7,818 nucleotides of DNA from Chloroflexota bacterium (GTDB lineage Bacteria; Chloroflexota; Limnocylindria; P2-11E): positions 1 through 7,818 of the forward strand of contig VGPA01000063.1 of the NCBI GenBank assembly GCA_016875665.1. Reading direction: 5' to 3'. The translations under genes and the position numbers were made by a program. A model generated the notes under the pieces. That model was given only the letters and a program-made list of their open reading frames with translations, was not told the origin of the DNA and did no database searches. Every line of letters begins with the position of its first letter. Position 1 is the stretch's first letter. This document shows, in pieces, positions 1 through 6,655 of this stretch.

Positions 1-127
1 TTCGCGCAGGGTGATCCCGACCGCGGCCTCAACCTTGCCGTTCCAGCGCGGGGTGTACGGCGGCGTGAGGATGTGCTCGATGCCCCAGGCGTGACGCACC
101 GCGCGGAAGGGGGCGCCGAGGCGGTAG
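1..127 (-). pseudogene. DDE integrase/transposase fragment (rve core, C-terminal part)
   Basis: Reading the minus strand from about 129 down to 1 gives an open frame containing AWGIEHILTPPYTPRWNGKVE, split here as AWGIEHILTPP and YTPRWNGKVE. This is the signature at the end of the retroviral-type integrase core, where the glutamate in NGKVE is the third catalytic acidic residue of the D-D-E triad. Such cores occur in IS481-, IS3- and related transposases, which cut and join DNA ends. Only about 42 codons are visible. The upstream (N-terminal) part is missing because the sequence switches at about 128 to an IS3-type terminus. The frame continues past the left edge of the window, so the C-terminus may be intact outside. 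The N-terminal truncation makes it a remnant. The exact family is uncertain; the catalytic core assignment is solid. Confidence 0.75.
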
Positions 128-153
128 TGAAGTTGACCCGGTTTCGTGGAGAC
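128..153 (+). repeat. Putative left terminal inverted repeat of the IS3 element
   Basis: The 26 bases begin TGAAGTTGACCCGG and end GTGGAGAC. They match the general form of IS3-family ends, which start with TG followed by a GC-rich core about 25 bp long. They also sit about 40 bp before the orfA start, where the left terminus is expected. The matching right repeat is not found in the window, so the boundary rests on position, the TG start and the break in the neighbouring integrase frame. Confidence 0.45.
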
Positions 154-182
154 CCTGGGAGTGTGTGGCCAACGGTCACACC

Positions 183-190
183 GAGGAGGT
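183..190 (+). promoter_or_regulatory. Ribosome binding site that sets the orfA start
   Basis: GAGGAGGT is a near-perfect Shine-Dalgarno sequence, placed 4 nt before the GTG at 195. It favours that GTG over the in-frame GTG at 165, which lacks a comparable site and would add ten residues unlike the family N-terminus. Confidence 0.7.
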
Positions 191-194
191 CTCT

Positions 195-500
195 GTGGCG
201 AAGTCCACGAAGCCGTATCCCCGGGAGTTCCGGGAGGGCGCGGTCCGGCTGTACAAGACCAGCGGCAAGTCACTCGACGCGATCGCCCGTGAGCTGGGCA
301 TCGCGACGGAGTCGCTGCGGAACTGGATCAGGCTGGGCGACCTCGACAGCGGCAAGCGCAAGGACGGCTTGACCACCGAGGAGCGCCACGAGCTCACCGC
401 GCTCCGGCGCAAGGTCCGGGTGCTCGAGCAGGAGCGGGACATCCTGAAAAAAGCCACGGCGGCCTTCTTCGCGCAGGAGAGCGGGAGCCGGAGCAGATAG
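195..500 (+). CDS. IS3-family transposase OrfA (HTH DNA-binding subunit)
   Basis: This is a 101-residue OrfA-type protein of usual length. It binds the IS ends and forms the N-terminal half of the OrfAB transposase. The N-terminus (KSTKPYPREFREGAVRLY) is the classic start of the HTH_Tnp_1 fold. The helix-turn-helix covers about residues 24-46 (SLDAIARELGIATESLRNW). A leucine-zipper-like coiled coil follows at about 67-86, with leucines at 70, 77 and 84, leading into ERDILKKATAAFFAQE, the usual OrfA tail. The start at 195 is chosen from the Shine-Dalgarno at 183-190; an in-frame GTG at 165 is the alternative. The stop lies 2 nt before the orfB GTG, and orfB is in the -1 frame. The gene looks intact, but its partner is truncated, so only regulatory or DNA-binding activity could remain. 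Confidence 0.9.
   Translation: MAKSTKPYPREFREGAVRLYKTSGKSLDAIARELGIATESLRNWIRLGDLDSGKRKDGLTTEERHELTALRRKVRVLEQERDILKKATAAFFAQESGSRSR
447..453 (+). other. A6G run, possible -1 ribosomal frameshift site
   Basis: AAAAAAG lies near the orfA 3' end, where IS3 elements make the OrfAB fusion by -1 frameshifting. The -1 frame is open from here into orfB (EKSHGG and onward to FRFIERE). However, the orfA codons are AAA (447-449) and AAA (450-452), so the heptamer is one base out of the canonical A_AAA_AAG register. Slippage is possible but would not be the textbook arrangement. Confidence 0.35.
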
Positions 501-502
501 CG

Positions 503-712
503 GTGTTCCGGTTCATCGAGCGAGAGGAGGCCCCGGTGCGCACCGCCTGCCGCGTGCTCGGCGTCTCCGAGTCCGGCTTCCACGCCTGGCGCACTCGTCC
601 CAAGTGCGAGCGGGCCCTCGGCGACGAGGTGCTCGGCTCGATCATCGCGGGGATCCACCAGGAGAGCCGCCATACGTACGGCGCACCCCGGGTCCACGCG
701 GAGCTTCGCCGT
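503..712 (+). pseudogene. IS3-family transposase OrfB, truncated (HTH_21 region only)
   Basis: From the GTG at 503 the product reads FRFIEREEAPVRTACRVLGVSESGFHAWRT, split here as FRFIEREEAPVRT and ACRVLGVSESGFHAWRT. It continues to the HTH_21-type segment ESRHTYGAPRVHAELRR, typical of IS3 OrfB. Recognisable homology ends at about 712, after roughly 70 residues. A normal OrfB has about 280-300 residues, with a DDE integrase core after this point, and none of that core is present. The frame stays open by chance through the palindrome to a TAG at 818-820, adding about 35 unrelated residues. It is therefore a broken, catalytically dead orfB. An OrfAB fusion could still be translated but could not catalyse transposition. 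Confidence 0.85.
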
Positions 713-717
713 ACCCT

Positions 718-804
718 GAGACACCAGAGAGCCCTCCTTGGCTTGTTGCGGTTTCAGTCACCACAAGCAAGCCCGGAGGGCTCTCCTTTTGTCAACGGTG
801 TCTC
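718..804. repeat. Nested palindrome at the IS junction
   Basis: Outer arms GAGACACC (718-725) and GGTGTCTC (797-804) are exact inverted repeats of 8 bp. Inside them, GAGAGCCCTCC (727-737) pairs exactly with GGAGGGCTCTC (775-785), and GGCTTG (740-745) pairs with CAAGCC (768-773). The spacer between outer and inner arms is 1 nt on the left and 11 nt on the right, so the outer arm is a separate layer. The structure starts exactly where OrfB homology stops. It may be a terminus or leader of another mobile element rather than an ordinary host terminator. TGTCAAC at 790-796 followed by GGTGTC resembles ends of some actinobacterial IS481-like elements, but that is recollection, not proof. Confidence 0.7.
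727..790 (+). terminator. Strong hairpin followed by T4 (possible bidirectional terminator)
   Basis: The stem has 11 exact pairs (727-737 with 775-785), then a 2x1 internal loop, 6 pairs (740-745 with 768-773) and a few more pairs around 746-751 with 761-766. It closes a 9-nt loop at 752-760. On the plus strand the stem is followed by CTTTT (786-790), as in an intrinsic terminator with a short U tract. On the minus strand it begins 31 nt after the stop of the NTF2-like gene, but has no U tract there. It could end IS transcripts coming from the left and hinder read-through from the right. Confidence 0.5.
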
Positions 805-816
805 TGGGCAGTGGAC

Positions 817-1155
817 CTAGTTCGCCGGCCTCCAGGCGAACGACAGGTGCGTGATCTTCTCCCCATCCGTCTCGAACGTCCAGGTCGTGAAGTTGGCGAA
901 CATCCCCGGAGCCCGGGTGAGCCCCTTCAGGATCACGGTGGTGCCCTCGACCTGCTCCTCCCGGATCCGCCGCACGAAGCTCGGGGCGCGCTTCACGAAG
1001 GCCTTGGCCGCGTCGCGCCCTTCCATCTCGTTCCCGCCCCCCGGGGGCTGGATCCGGACCTCCTCGGCGCAGACGGCGGCCGCCCGGTCGCCGTCGGAGG
1101 CCTCCAGCGCGGCCATGAACGTGCGGGCTGCCTCAAGCGGTGTCACCGGTCCCAT
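817..1155 (-). CDS. NTF2/SnoaL-like small protein
   Basis: This gene encodes a 112-residue protein of the size and pattern of the SnoaL-like/NTF2-like alpha+beta barrel family, whose members serve as isomerases, hydrolases or ligand-binding proteins. The N-terminal helix PLEAARTFMAALEASDGDRAAAVCAEEV (shown here only by its start PLEAARTFMAAL and end AAAVCAEEV) is the typical opening. It is followed by IQPPGGG, the helix GRDAAKAFVKRAPSFVRRI, and C-terminal strands including FANFTTWTFETDGEKI and HLSFAWRP. This order fits the fold, but no catalytic residues can be named, so the substrate is unknown. The ATG at 1155 is chosen; a GTG three codons later gives an equally family-like start. No clear Shine-Dalgarno precedes the ATG. 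The gene is divergent from the propeller gene, with 9 bp between start codons, and ends 31 nt before the large hairpin. Confidence 0.75.
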   Translation of the reverse strand: MGPVTPLEAARTFMAALEASDGDRAAAVCAEEVRIQPPGGGNEMEGRDAAKAFVKRAPSFVRRIREEQVEGTTVILKGLTRAPGMFANFTTWTFETDGEKITHLSFAWRPAN

Positions 1156-1164
1156 TATTAGGAC
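1156..1164. promoter_or_regulatory. 9-bp gap between divergent start codons
   Basis: TATTAGGAC separates the minus-strand ATG at 1155 from the plus-strand ATG at 1165. There is no room for two Shine-Dalgarno sites and promoters within it. The core promoters must therefore lie inside the opposing coding regions, or the transcripts are leaderless, or one of the start calls is slightly wrong. On the plus strand GGA at 1161-1163 is too close to the ATG to be a normal ribosome binding site. No convincing -10/-35 pair was assigned. Confidence 0.4.
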
Positions 1165-3360
1165 ATGACGCGGTTGGGGCTGGGGGGTCAGCGGCGCTTC
1201 GCGGCCGTCGGGCTCGCGGTCGCCGTGCTCGCTTCGTCGCTGGTCGTCTGGTCGATCAGGCACATCCCGCTCGACCAGGGTGTCGGGCCGGTGACGAACG
1301 CGAAGGTCGGCGGCGGCCCCGGACCCGAGCTGTCGAGGAACGGACGGCTCGCCTACTGGCGCGAGGATCCGGCCGGCGGGGCGCTCCTCTACGCGCAGAA
1401 TCTCGACGGCTCGCTCCGCCGTCCGGTCGTGCGGGTCGAGTCCATCCGCCGCGTGAGCCGCACCCGCTGGACGACCGACGGCTCTGCGCTGACCTACATC
1501 GAAGGCGGAACGCGCGCGGTGGTGCTGCGCCTCGACGGCACGAGCAACGACCTCGTCCTGCCCCAGGCCGAAGCGTTCGGCGGGCGGCGCATCGTCGATC
1601 AGCGCTGGAGCCCCGACTCCTCGAAGGTGGCGTTCACGGTCAAGCGCGAGGCCGATGGCCGGCACGACGTGTGGCTGGCCCAGGCCCGCGGCGCCGAGCT
1701 CGTCCGCGCCACCACCCTCGACGACGCGATCGCGGACGATTGGATCTCCCCGAACGAGCTGCTCGTACAGTCGGCCAACGGGCTGCTCGGCGTGCTCGGC
1801 GACGGTGTGCTCGCCGGAGGCCCCGCGAATGCCATCCGCCCGATCACGGGCGCGGCGAGCGCGTCGCCCATCGTCGGCGAGGACGGCCGCCTCTACTACG
1901 TCGCCGGGCGCACCGTCCCGGGCCCGAGCGATGCCGCGCCGACCGTCTACGCCGCGGGCGCGCTCTGGAGCTCGTTCGTCGACGGGAGCGACGCCCGCAA
2001 AGTGCGCGACCTTCCGAACGAGCTGCTGAAGATCGACGCGCACCTGACGACGAACACGCTGCTCGTGCATCGCAACGAGCAGACCGGGCAGACCGTGAAC
2101 CTCGGCTCGACGTTCTACGACATCCCGGGCAACGCCGGGCTCGTCGAGCGCGTCGCCGTCGCGCCGGACCGGCGCAGCGCCATCGGCTTCGTCCCGCGCC
2201 GCGTGGTCCGCATCGATCTCACCCGACCCGCGAGCGCGAGCGTTTCGGTGCTGCTCGACGGCGTCATCGACGCCGATGCCTGGTATCCGAGGACCGCGAC
2301 GCTCAGCCGCCCCGCGCCCGCCGAGGCCACCCGCCTGCCCGACGCCCGCTTCGCGTTCAACCTGGCCGGCAGCACGTGGACCATGGGGCGCGACGGCGTG
2401 CCGGCTCTGCTCCGGACCCCCGGCATGCAGGCGAGCTTCTTCCGGCGGCTGCCGACTCCCCTGCCGCTGTGGTCGCCGCGCGGCGACCGTTTGCTCACGA
2501 CCGAAGTGACGAACACGACGACGGGCGCGTTCGGCGCCCTGCTGGTCGATCCGAGGACCGGCGCGGCGAAGCGGCTCGAAGCGTTCGGCCCGGTCGGCCG
2601 CAACCTGGCGTGGTCGCCCGACGGTGCGAGCGTCGCCGCCGTCGCGATCCCCGGACCGGGCGTGGCCCAGCTGCCCGACACGCTCGAGGTCCGCTTCGCG
2701 ACCGTCGACGACACGATCGCGCGGGCCGCTGTTCCCGGGCGCGAGGTGGCGTGGACCGGCGGCGGCCTGTTCGTGATCTCGAACGGAACGTTCGTGGCCG
2801 AGCCGCGGTCGCGGACCGGCCTCGCGGTCGAACGTGTGGACGGCACCACGCTCCGCCCGGTCGTGACGATGGCCACGCTTATGGCGGACCCGCGTGCGCT
2901 CGCCACCGCGACAGCCGCGACGCCCGCCATCTCGGACCTCGGAGCGTCGGCGGACGGCGCGTACGTGAGCGTCCGCCTCACCTACGCGATCGCACTCGGC
3001 GAGGCGCCCCGCTCGTTCCTCACGATCACCCGGACCGACACCGGCCGGCCCGCCCTCTACATCCCGCAGGAGACCACGGCGGACGTCCAGTGGTCGCCGC
3101 GGCGCGCGCTCATCGGCTACACGACGGTCGGCCCGGTGGCCGCCGGCACGCGCACGGTGACCGCGACGGTGCTGGATCCGGCGACCGGCCAGATCGTCTC
3201 CCGCGTCGAGGGCTCGCGCTTCGCGGGCTGGGCGCCGGATGCCGCCGCCTTCTACGTCGCGCGGGAGAGCGGGCTCTTCCACCACGCCATCGGCGCGGCA
3301 ACCGGCGTGAAGGTCAGCCCGATCGGCGTCCCGGTCTCGCTCGCGCCCGCCCGCCCCTAG
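1165..3360 (+). CDS. Membrane-anchored beta-propeller (WD40/TolB-like) protein
   Basis: This gene encodes a 731-residue protein. After a short basic N-terminus (RLGLGGQRR), residues about 12-31 form one hydrophobic segment (AAVGLAVAVLASSLVVW) with no lipobox cysteine. It therefore looks like a signal anchor holding the rest outside the membrane. The remainder is beta-rich, with repeated PD40/WD40-like blade motifs: NGRLAYWRE (about 59), RWTTDGSALTYI (about 101), RWSPDSSKVAF (about 147), LWSPRGDRLL (about 435), AWSPDGASVAAV (about 482), QWSPRRALIGY (about 642) and GWAPDAAAFYV (about 688). These fit one or two propellers. Such folds usually bind proteins or ligands; no catalytic site is visible. 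The start has an unusual position, 9 bp from a divergent gene, but the basic-then-hydrophobic N-terminus supports it. The stop is 1 nt before the cyclase gene, so the two are probably translationally coupled. The function is not established; a role as extracytoplasmic sensor for the cyclase protein is inference. Confidence 0.8.
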   Translation: MTRLGLGGQRRFAAVGLAVAVLASSLVVWSIRHIPLDQGVGPVTNAKVGGGPGPELSRNGRLAYWREDPAGGALLYAQNLDGSLRRPVVRVESIRRVSRTRWTTDGSALTYIEGGTRAVVLRLDGTSNDLVLPQAEAFGGRRIVDQRWSPDSSKVAFTVKREADGRHDVWLAQARGAELVRATTLDDAIADDWISPNELLVQSANGLLGVLGDGVLAGGPANAIRPITGAASASPIVGEDGRLYYVAGRTVPGPSDAAPTVYAAGALWSSFVDGSDARKVRDLPNELLKIDAHLTTNTLLVHRNEQTGQTVNLGSTFYDIPGNAGLVERVAVAPDRRSAIGFVPRRVVRIDLTRPASASVSVLLDGVIDADAWYPRTATLSRPAPAEATRLPDARFAFNLAGSTWTMGRDGVPALLRTPGMQASFFRRLPTPLPLWSPRGDRLLTTEVTNTTTGAFGALLVDPRTGAAKRLEAFGPVGRNLAWSPDGASVAAVAIPGPGVAQLPDTLEVRFATVDDTIARAAVPGREVAWTGGGLFVISNGTFVAEPRSRTGLAVERVDGTTLRPVVTMATLMADPRALATATAATPAISDLGASADGAYVSVRLTYAIALGEAPRSFLTITRTDTGRPALYIPQETTADVQWSPRRALIGYTTVGPVAAGTRTVTATVLDPATGQIVSRVEGSRFAGWAPDAAAFYVARESGLFHHAIGAATGVKVSPIGVPVSLAPARP

Positions 3361-3361
3361 G

Positions 3362-6300
3362 GTGCTCGACCGGGAGCGACGCCTCGTCACGGTCCTGTTC
3401 GCGGACATCGTCGGCTTCACCGCCCTCGCCGACGAGGTCGACCCCGAAGTCCTCCAGGAGCTCGTCTCCGGCATCTTCCAGGCGCTCACGGACGAGGCCG
3501 TCACGTACGAAGGAACGATCGAGAAGTTCATCGGCGACGCGGTGTTCGTCATCTTCGGCGCGCCGCTTGCCCACGAGGACGACCCCCAGCGCGCGCTGCG
3601 CAGCGCGATCGGGATGCAGCGCGTCTTCGGCGAGCACGCGGCGCGGCTGAAGAAGGAGCGTGGGCTCGAGATCGGGCTGCGGATCGGCGTGAACACGGGC
3701 ATCGTCGTGGCCGGCCAGGTGCGGCCGGGGGCCGGAGGGGTGGGCGTCATGGGCGACACGGTGAACACCGCCTCGCGCCTCCAGGCGGCCGCCACGCCGG
3801 GCGAGACCTTCGTCACCCAGGCGACGTTCCGCCTCACCAACCGTGAGTTCGCGTTTCGCGAGGTCGGACCCATCGTTATGAAGGGCAAGGACGAGCCGGT
3901 GTTCGCGTACGCGCTCACCGGCGAGCGCACGGAGCGGGGCGAACGGACGGTCACGAGCGCTCCGCTCGTCGGGCGGTGGATGGAGCTGTCCCGCCTGGAC
4001 CTGGCGTTCCAGTCGGCGCGGACCGGGCGCACGGAGGTCGTCCTCGTCACCGGCGAGCCCGGCATCGGGAAGAGCCGCCTCATCTCCGAGTTCCTCGGCC
4101 TGGCGGCCTCCGGCGAGGACGCCTCCGCGCCGGCGCCGCGCGTGCTGCGGTGGACGTTCTCGCGCGTCAATCAGCGCTCGTACGCGGGCTTCATCGACGC
4201 GCTGCTCGACGCGGTCGGGATCGATCCGGCCTCGCCCGACGCCGCGGCGCGGCTCGAAGACGCCGCCCAGCGGTTCGGTCTCGCGACAAGCGCCCCCGCC
4301 CTCCTCGCGCGCTTCCTGGGCGTCGCCGGCGAGTCCGAGGCGTTCGACGAGTCGGACGAGCGCAAGCGCGACCAGTACATCGCGATCTTCGACCTGCTGA
4401 GCGCGCTCGCGCGCGAGCGCCCGCTCGTGTACGTCCTCGAGGACCTGCATTACGCCGACTCCGCGTCGCTCGACCTGCTGTGGTTCGTCACGGCGCGGCC
4501 CTCGCGGGTGCCGATGCTCTTCCTCCTCGCGCAGCGCCTCGCGCAGGGCGCGCCCGAGCCGAGGCCGTCGCGGACCAACTTCACGCAGCTCGTGCTCGAC
4601 CCGCTGACGAGCGAGGAAGCCACGCGCATCATCGACGCCGCGATCGACTGGGCGCCGGCGGAGCTGCGCGAGCGAATCGTCGCCCGGGCCGGCGGCAATC
4701 CGTTCTTCATCGAGGAGTCGATCCGCGCCCTGGTGGACAGCGGCGCGGTGGAGCGCGGGGAGTCGGGTGAGTTCCGCCTGCGGCCCGAGGCGCGCCGGCT
4801 CGCCGTCCCGGCCACGCTGCACGCCGTCATCGCCTCGCGCATCGACCGGCTGCCGCCGATCGCGCGCGAGTGCATCCAGCTCGCCTCCGTGATCGGCCAG
4901 CGCTTCGGCGACCGCGTGCTCCGCGAGTCCGGCGGTCAGGCCGTCGCGGGAGCCGTCGACATGCTGATCGCCGCCGACCTCGTGCTGGACGCCACTCCGG
5001 GGGAGCGCCGCGAGGGCCGCTATCGCTTCAAGCACGCCGTCACGCAGGAGGTCGCATACAACACGCTGCTCGTGCGTCGGCGCGTGGAGCTGCACCGCAA
5101 GGTCGCCGCGGCCATGGAGGCAGTGCTCGAGGAGCAGCTGCCCGACTTCTACCCCGCCCTCGCCCACCACTATCTCGTGGGCGAGGAGCCGCAGAAGGCG
5201 GCCGACTACTCGTGGAAGGCGGCGCGGCGCGCCCTCACGGTGCACGCGCATGTCGAGGCGCTGCGCCTCGCGGAGCAGACATTTGAGCTGCGCGAGAAGC
5301 TCGGCGACGCGAAGGGCGCGACCGACGCCCTGTTCGTCGCCGCGCGGGTGCGCCGCTACCGCGGCGAGAACGACCTCGCGATGGCGCACCTGCGGCGCGC
5401 GCTCGACCTCCTCGACGCGAAGGAGGCGAGCGGGCTCGATATCGCGTGGGTCATCGCGGCCATGACGGAGCTGTCGACGCGGTGGGACGCCAAGCTGCCG
5501 GACCTGCACGAGCTGATCGAACGAGGGCTGCGCCTCGCGGGCCCCGAGCCCACCCGCGCGCGTGCGCGCCTCCTCACCGCGAAGGCGTTCGCCCCGCGCA
5601 AGGAGGCAGCCGTGACCGACGCCGACTGGGAGGCATCGCTCCGCACGGCGAACGAGGCTCTGTCGATCGCCGAGGAGCTCGGACTGCTGCGCGAGGTGTC
5701 CGCATCGCTGGACGCGGTCGGTTTCGGGCTGCGCGAGCTCGGCCGGTACCGCGAGGCGTACGAGACCCATCAGCGTCGCCTGCCGATCGCGCAGTCCCTG
5801 CAGGACAGCGACGAGCTCATCGACGCGCTCAGCATGGCGAGCGAAGCGGCGCAGGTGCTCGGCGACCTGGAGGAGGCGATCGAGCTCGGCACTCGCGCTC
5901 GCGAGATCGCCCTCACCACGGAGAAGCCCCGCCTCGGTGTGAACGCCATTCAGGCCGAGGTGCGGGCGCGGGTACTCACCGGCGCGTTCGCCGCGGCGCT
6001 CGACGCCGCGGGGCGCGCCTCCCACTTCGCGGAGCTGGTGCCCCAGCCCATCCGGAATGAGCTGTTCTGGCTGGCGGAAGCGGCGGCGGCGGCGGTCGAC
6101 TCGGACGAGGAAAAGGCGTACCGCGAGCGCATCGTCGAGGAAGACGGCGAGCCGTGGGCCCTCGCGGCCGGCGATCTGCTCGCCGCCGTGTACGGCGGGC
6201 GCACCGAGCCGGAGGCGTGGCACGCCGCGCGGCGGACCGGATTCCCGCGGACCATGACCGGCAAGGTGCTGTGGGGACCGGTGCTCTGCTTGACCGCGGC

Positions 6301-6652
6301 ACGCTGGGGCATCGACGACGAGGCGTTCGAGGAAGCGATCACGCGCGTGGTCGAGCTCACCGGCAGCGCACGCGGCCGCGCGCTCCTCACCCAGGCCCAG
6401 GGAGTGCGCGCTCTCCGCCGCGGGGAGCACGCCCTCGCCGAGCAGATGCTCTTCGACGCGGTGCAGGCCTTCGGCACGCTGCGGCTCGACTACGCGCGGG
6501 CGACGGCCCTCGCCGACCAATCGCAGGCGATCACGGCACGTGGGCGCGCGGCCGATGCGAAGACCGTGCGCAGCGAGGCGATCGCGCTCGCCGATTCGCT
6601 CGGGGCCGTCGCGCTCGCGCGCTCGATCGAGGGTGCGACCGCGGCGGTCTAG
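3362..6652 (+). CDS. Class III nucleotidyl cyclase - AAA/STAND ATPase - TPR-like protein
   Basis: This gene encodes a 1096-residue cytoplasmic multidomain protein with no signal or membrane segment. Residues about 5-185 form a class III cyclase (CHD) domain. Metal aspartates are D15 (LFADIVGFT) and D59, the base-contacting lysine is K55 (EKFIGD), and the transition-state residues are N135 and R139 (GDTVNTASR). All five are present, so synthesis of cAMP, or another cyclic nucleotide, from the NTP is plausible. The second base-selecting position, seven before N135, is G128 rather than Asp or Thr. A linker leads to the ATPase starting at LVGR (202-205), with Walker A GEPGIGKS (231-238), Walker B LVYVLEDLHYAD (355-366), GGNPFFIEES (from 444) and FKHAVTQEVAYNTLL (from 556). 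The last 500 or so residues are helical, TPR-like repeats, probably for protein contacts. This architecture is a known, widespread but poorly characterised family in Actinomycetota and Chloroflexota. The GTG start at 3362 follows the upstream stop by 1 nt and lacks a strong Shine-Dalgarno, which supports coupled translation. Confidence 0.9.
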   Translation: MLDRERRLVTVLFADIVGFTALADEVDPEVLQELVSGIFQALTDEAVTYEGTIEKFIGDAVFVIFGAPLAHEDDPQRALRSAIGMQRVFGEHAARLKKERGLEIGLRIGVNTGIVVAGQVRPGAGGVGVMGDTVNTASRLQAAATPGETFVTQATFRLTNREFAFREVGPIVMKGKDEPVFAYALTGERTERGERTVTSAPLVGRWMELSRLDLAFQSARTGRTEVVLVTGEPGIGKSRLISEFLGLAASGEDASAPAPRVLRWTFSRVNQRSYAGFIDALLDAVGIDPASPDAAARLEDAAQRFGLATSAPALLARFLGVAGESEAFDESDERKRDQYIAIFDLLSALARERPLVYVLEDLHYADSASLDLLWFVTARPSRVPMLFLLAQRLAQGAPEPRPSRTNFTQLVLDPLTSEEATRIIDAAIDWAPAELRERIVARAGGNPFFIEESIRALVDSGAVERGESGEFRLRPEARRLAVPATLHAVIASRIDRLPPIARECIQLASVIGQRFGDRVLRESGGQAVAGAVDMLIAADLVLDATPGERREGRYRFKHAVTQEVAYNTLLVRRRVELHRKVAAAMEAVLEEQLPDFYPALAHHYLVGEEPQKAADYSWKAARRALTVHAHVEALRLAEQTFELREKLGDAKGATDALFVAARVRRYRGENDLAMAHLRRALDLLDAKEASGLDIAWVIAAMTELSTRWDAKLPDLHELIERGLRLAGPEPTRARARLLTAKAFAPRKEAAVTDADWEASLRTANEALSIAEELGLLREVSASLDAVGFGLRELGRYREAYETHQRRLPIAQSLQDSDELIDALSMASEAAQVLGDLEEAIELGTRAREIALTTEKPRLGVNAIQAEVRARVLTGAFAAALDAAGRASHFAELVPQPIRNELFWLAEAAAAAVDSDEEKAYRERIVEEDGEPWALAAGDLLAAVYGGRTEPEAWHAARRTGFPRTMTGKVLWGPVLCLTAARWGIDDEAFEEAITRVVELTGSARGRALLTQAQGVRALRRGEHALAEQMLFDAVQAFGTLRLDYARATALADQSQAITARGRAADAKTVRSEAIALADSLGAVALARSIEGATAAV

Positions 6653-6655
6653 CGC

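Larger units (their letters stand above)
128..717 (+). mobile_element. Truncated IS3-family insertion sequence (left end, orfA, start of orfB)
   Basis: The block begins with a TGA-type IS3 terminus, followed by orfA, then the first part of orfB in the -1 frame, which is the standard IS3 order. Complete IS3 elements are normally about 1.2-1.5 kb, so more than half is missing here. The missing part is the whole catalytic region of orfB and the right terminal repeat. The left boundary falls exactly where the minus-strand integrase fragment stops making sense, so this element or its remnant interrupted the older transposase. The right boundary is placed where OrfB homology ends and the palindrome begins. 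No target duplication can be read, because the right end is gone. The element should not be able to move itself. Confidence 0.8.

Noticed and set aside
165..194. An earlier GTG start for orfA at 165
   Set aside because: It lacks a Shine-Dalgarno, while the GTG at 195 has GAGGAGGT 4 nt upstream and gives the usual family N-terminus.
73..372. A 99-codon plus-strand frame across the IS3 left end
   Set aside because: It crosses the IS boundary and overlaps orfA in another frame; its translation is Arg/Ser-rich and unlike any transposase.
132..796. GTTGAC (132-137) and GTCAAC (791-796) as matching terminal repeats of one IS
   Set aside because: Only six bases match and the flanking bases do not align as an inverted repeat. 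The IS3 right end is better explained as deleted.
1140..3650. An 836-codon plus-strand frame overlapping the propeller gene
   Set aside because: It is an Arg/Pro-rich out-of-frame reading of the propeller gene with no hydrophobic core or motifs.
817..4170. A 1117-codon minus-strand open frame opposite the propeller and cyclase genes
   Set aside because: Only its last 112 codons (817-1155) look like a protein. The rest is low-complexity Arg/Ala/Gly/Pro-rich translation opposite two well-supported plus-strand genes, as expected in GC-rich DNA.
3314..6520. A 1068-codon minus-strand open frame opposite the cyclase gene
   Set aside because: The composition is Arg/Glu/Gly/Ala-biased with no recognisable domain. 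The plus strand here encodes clear cyclase, Walker A and Walker B motifs. Stop-free antisense frames are common at this GC content.
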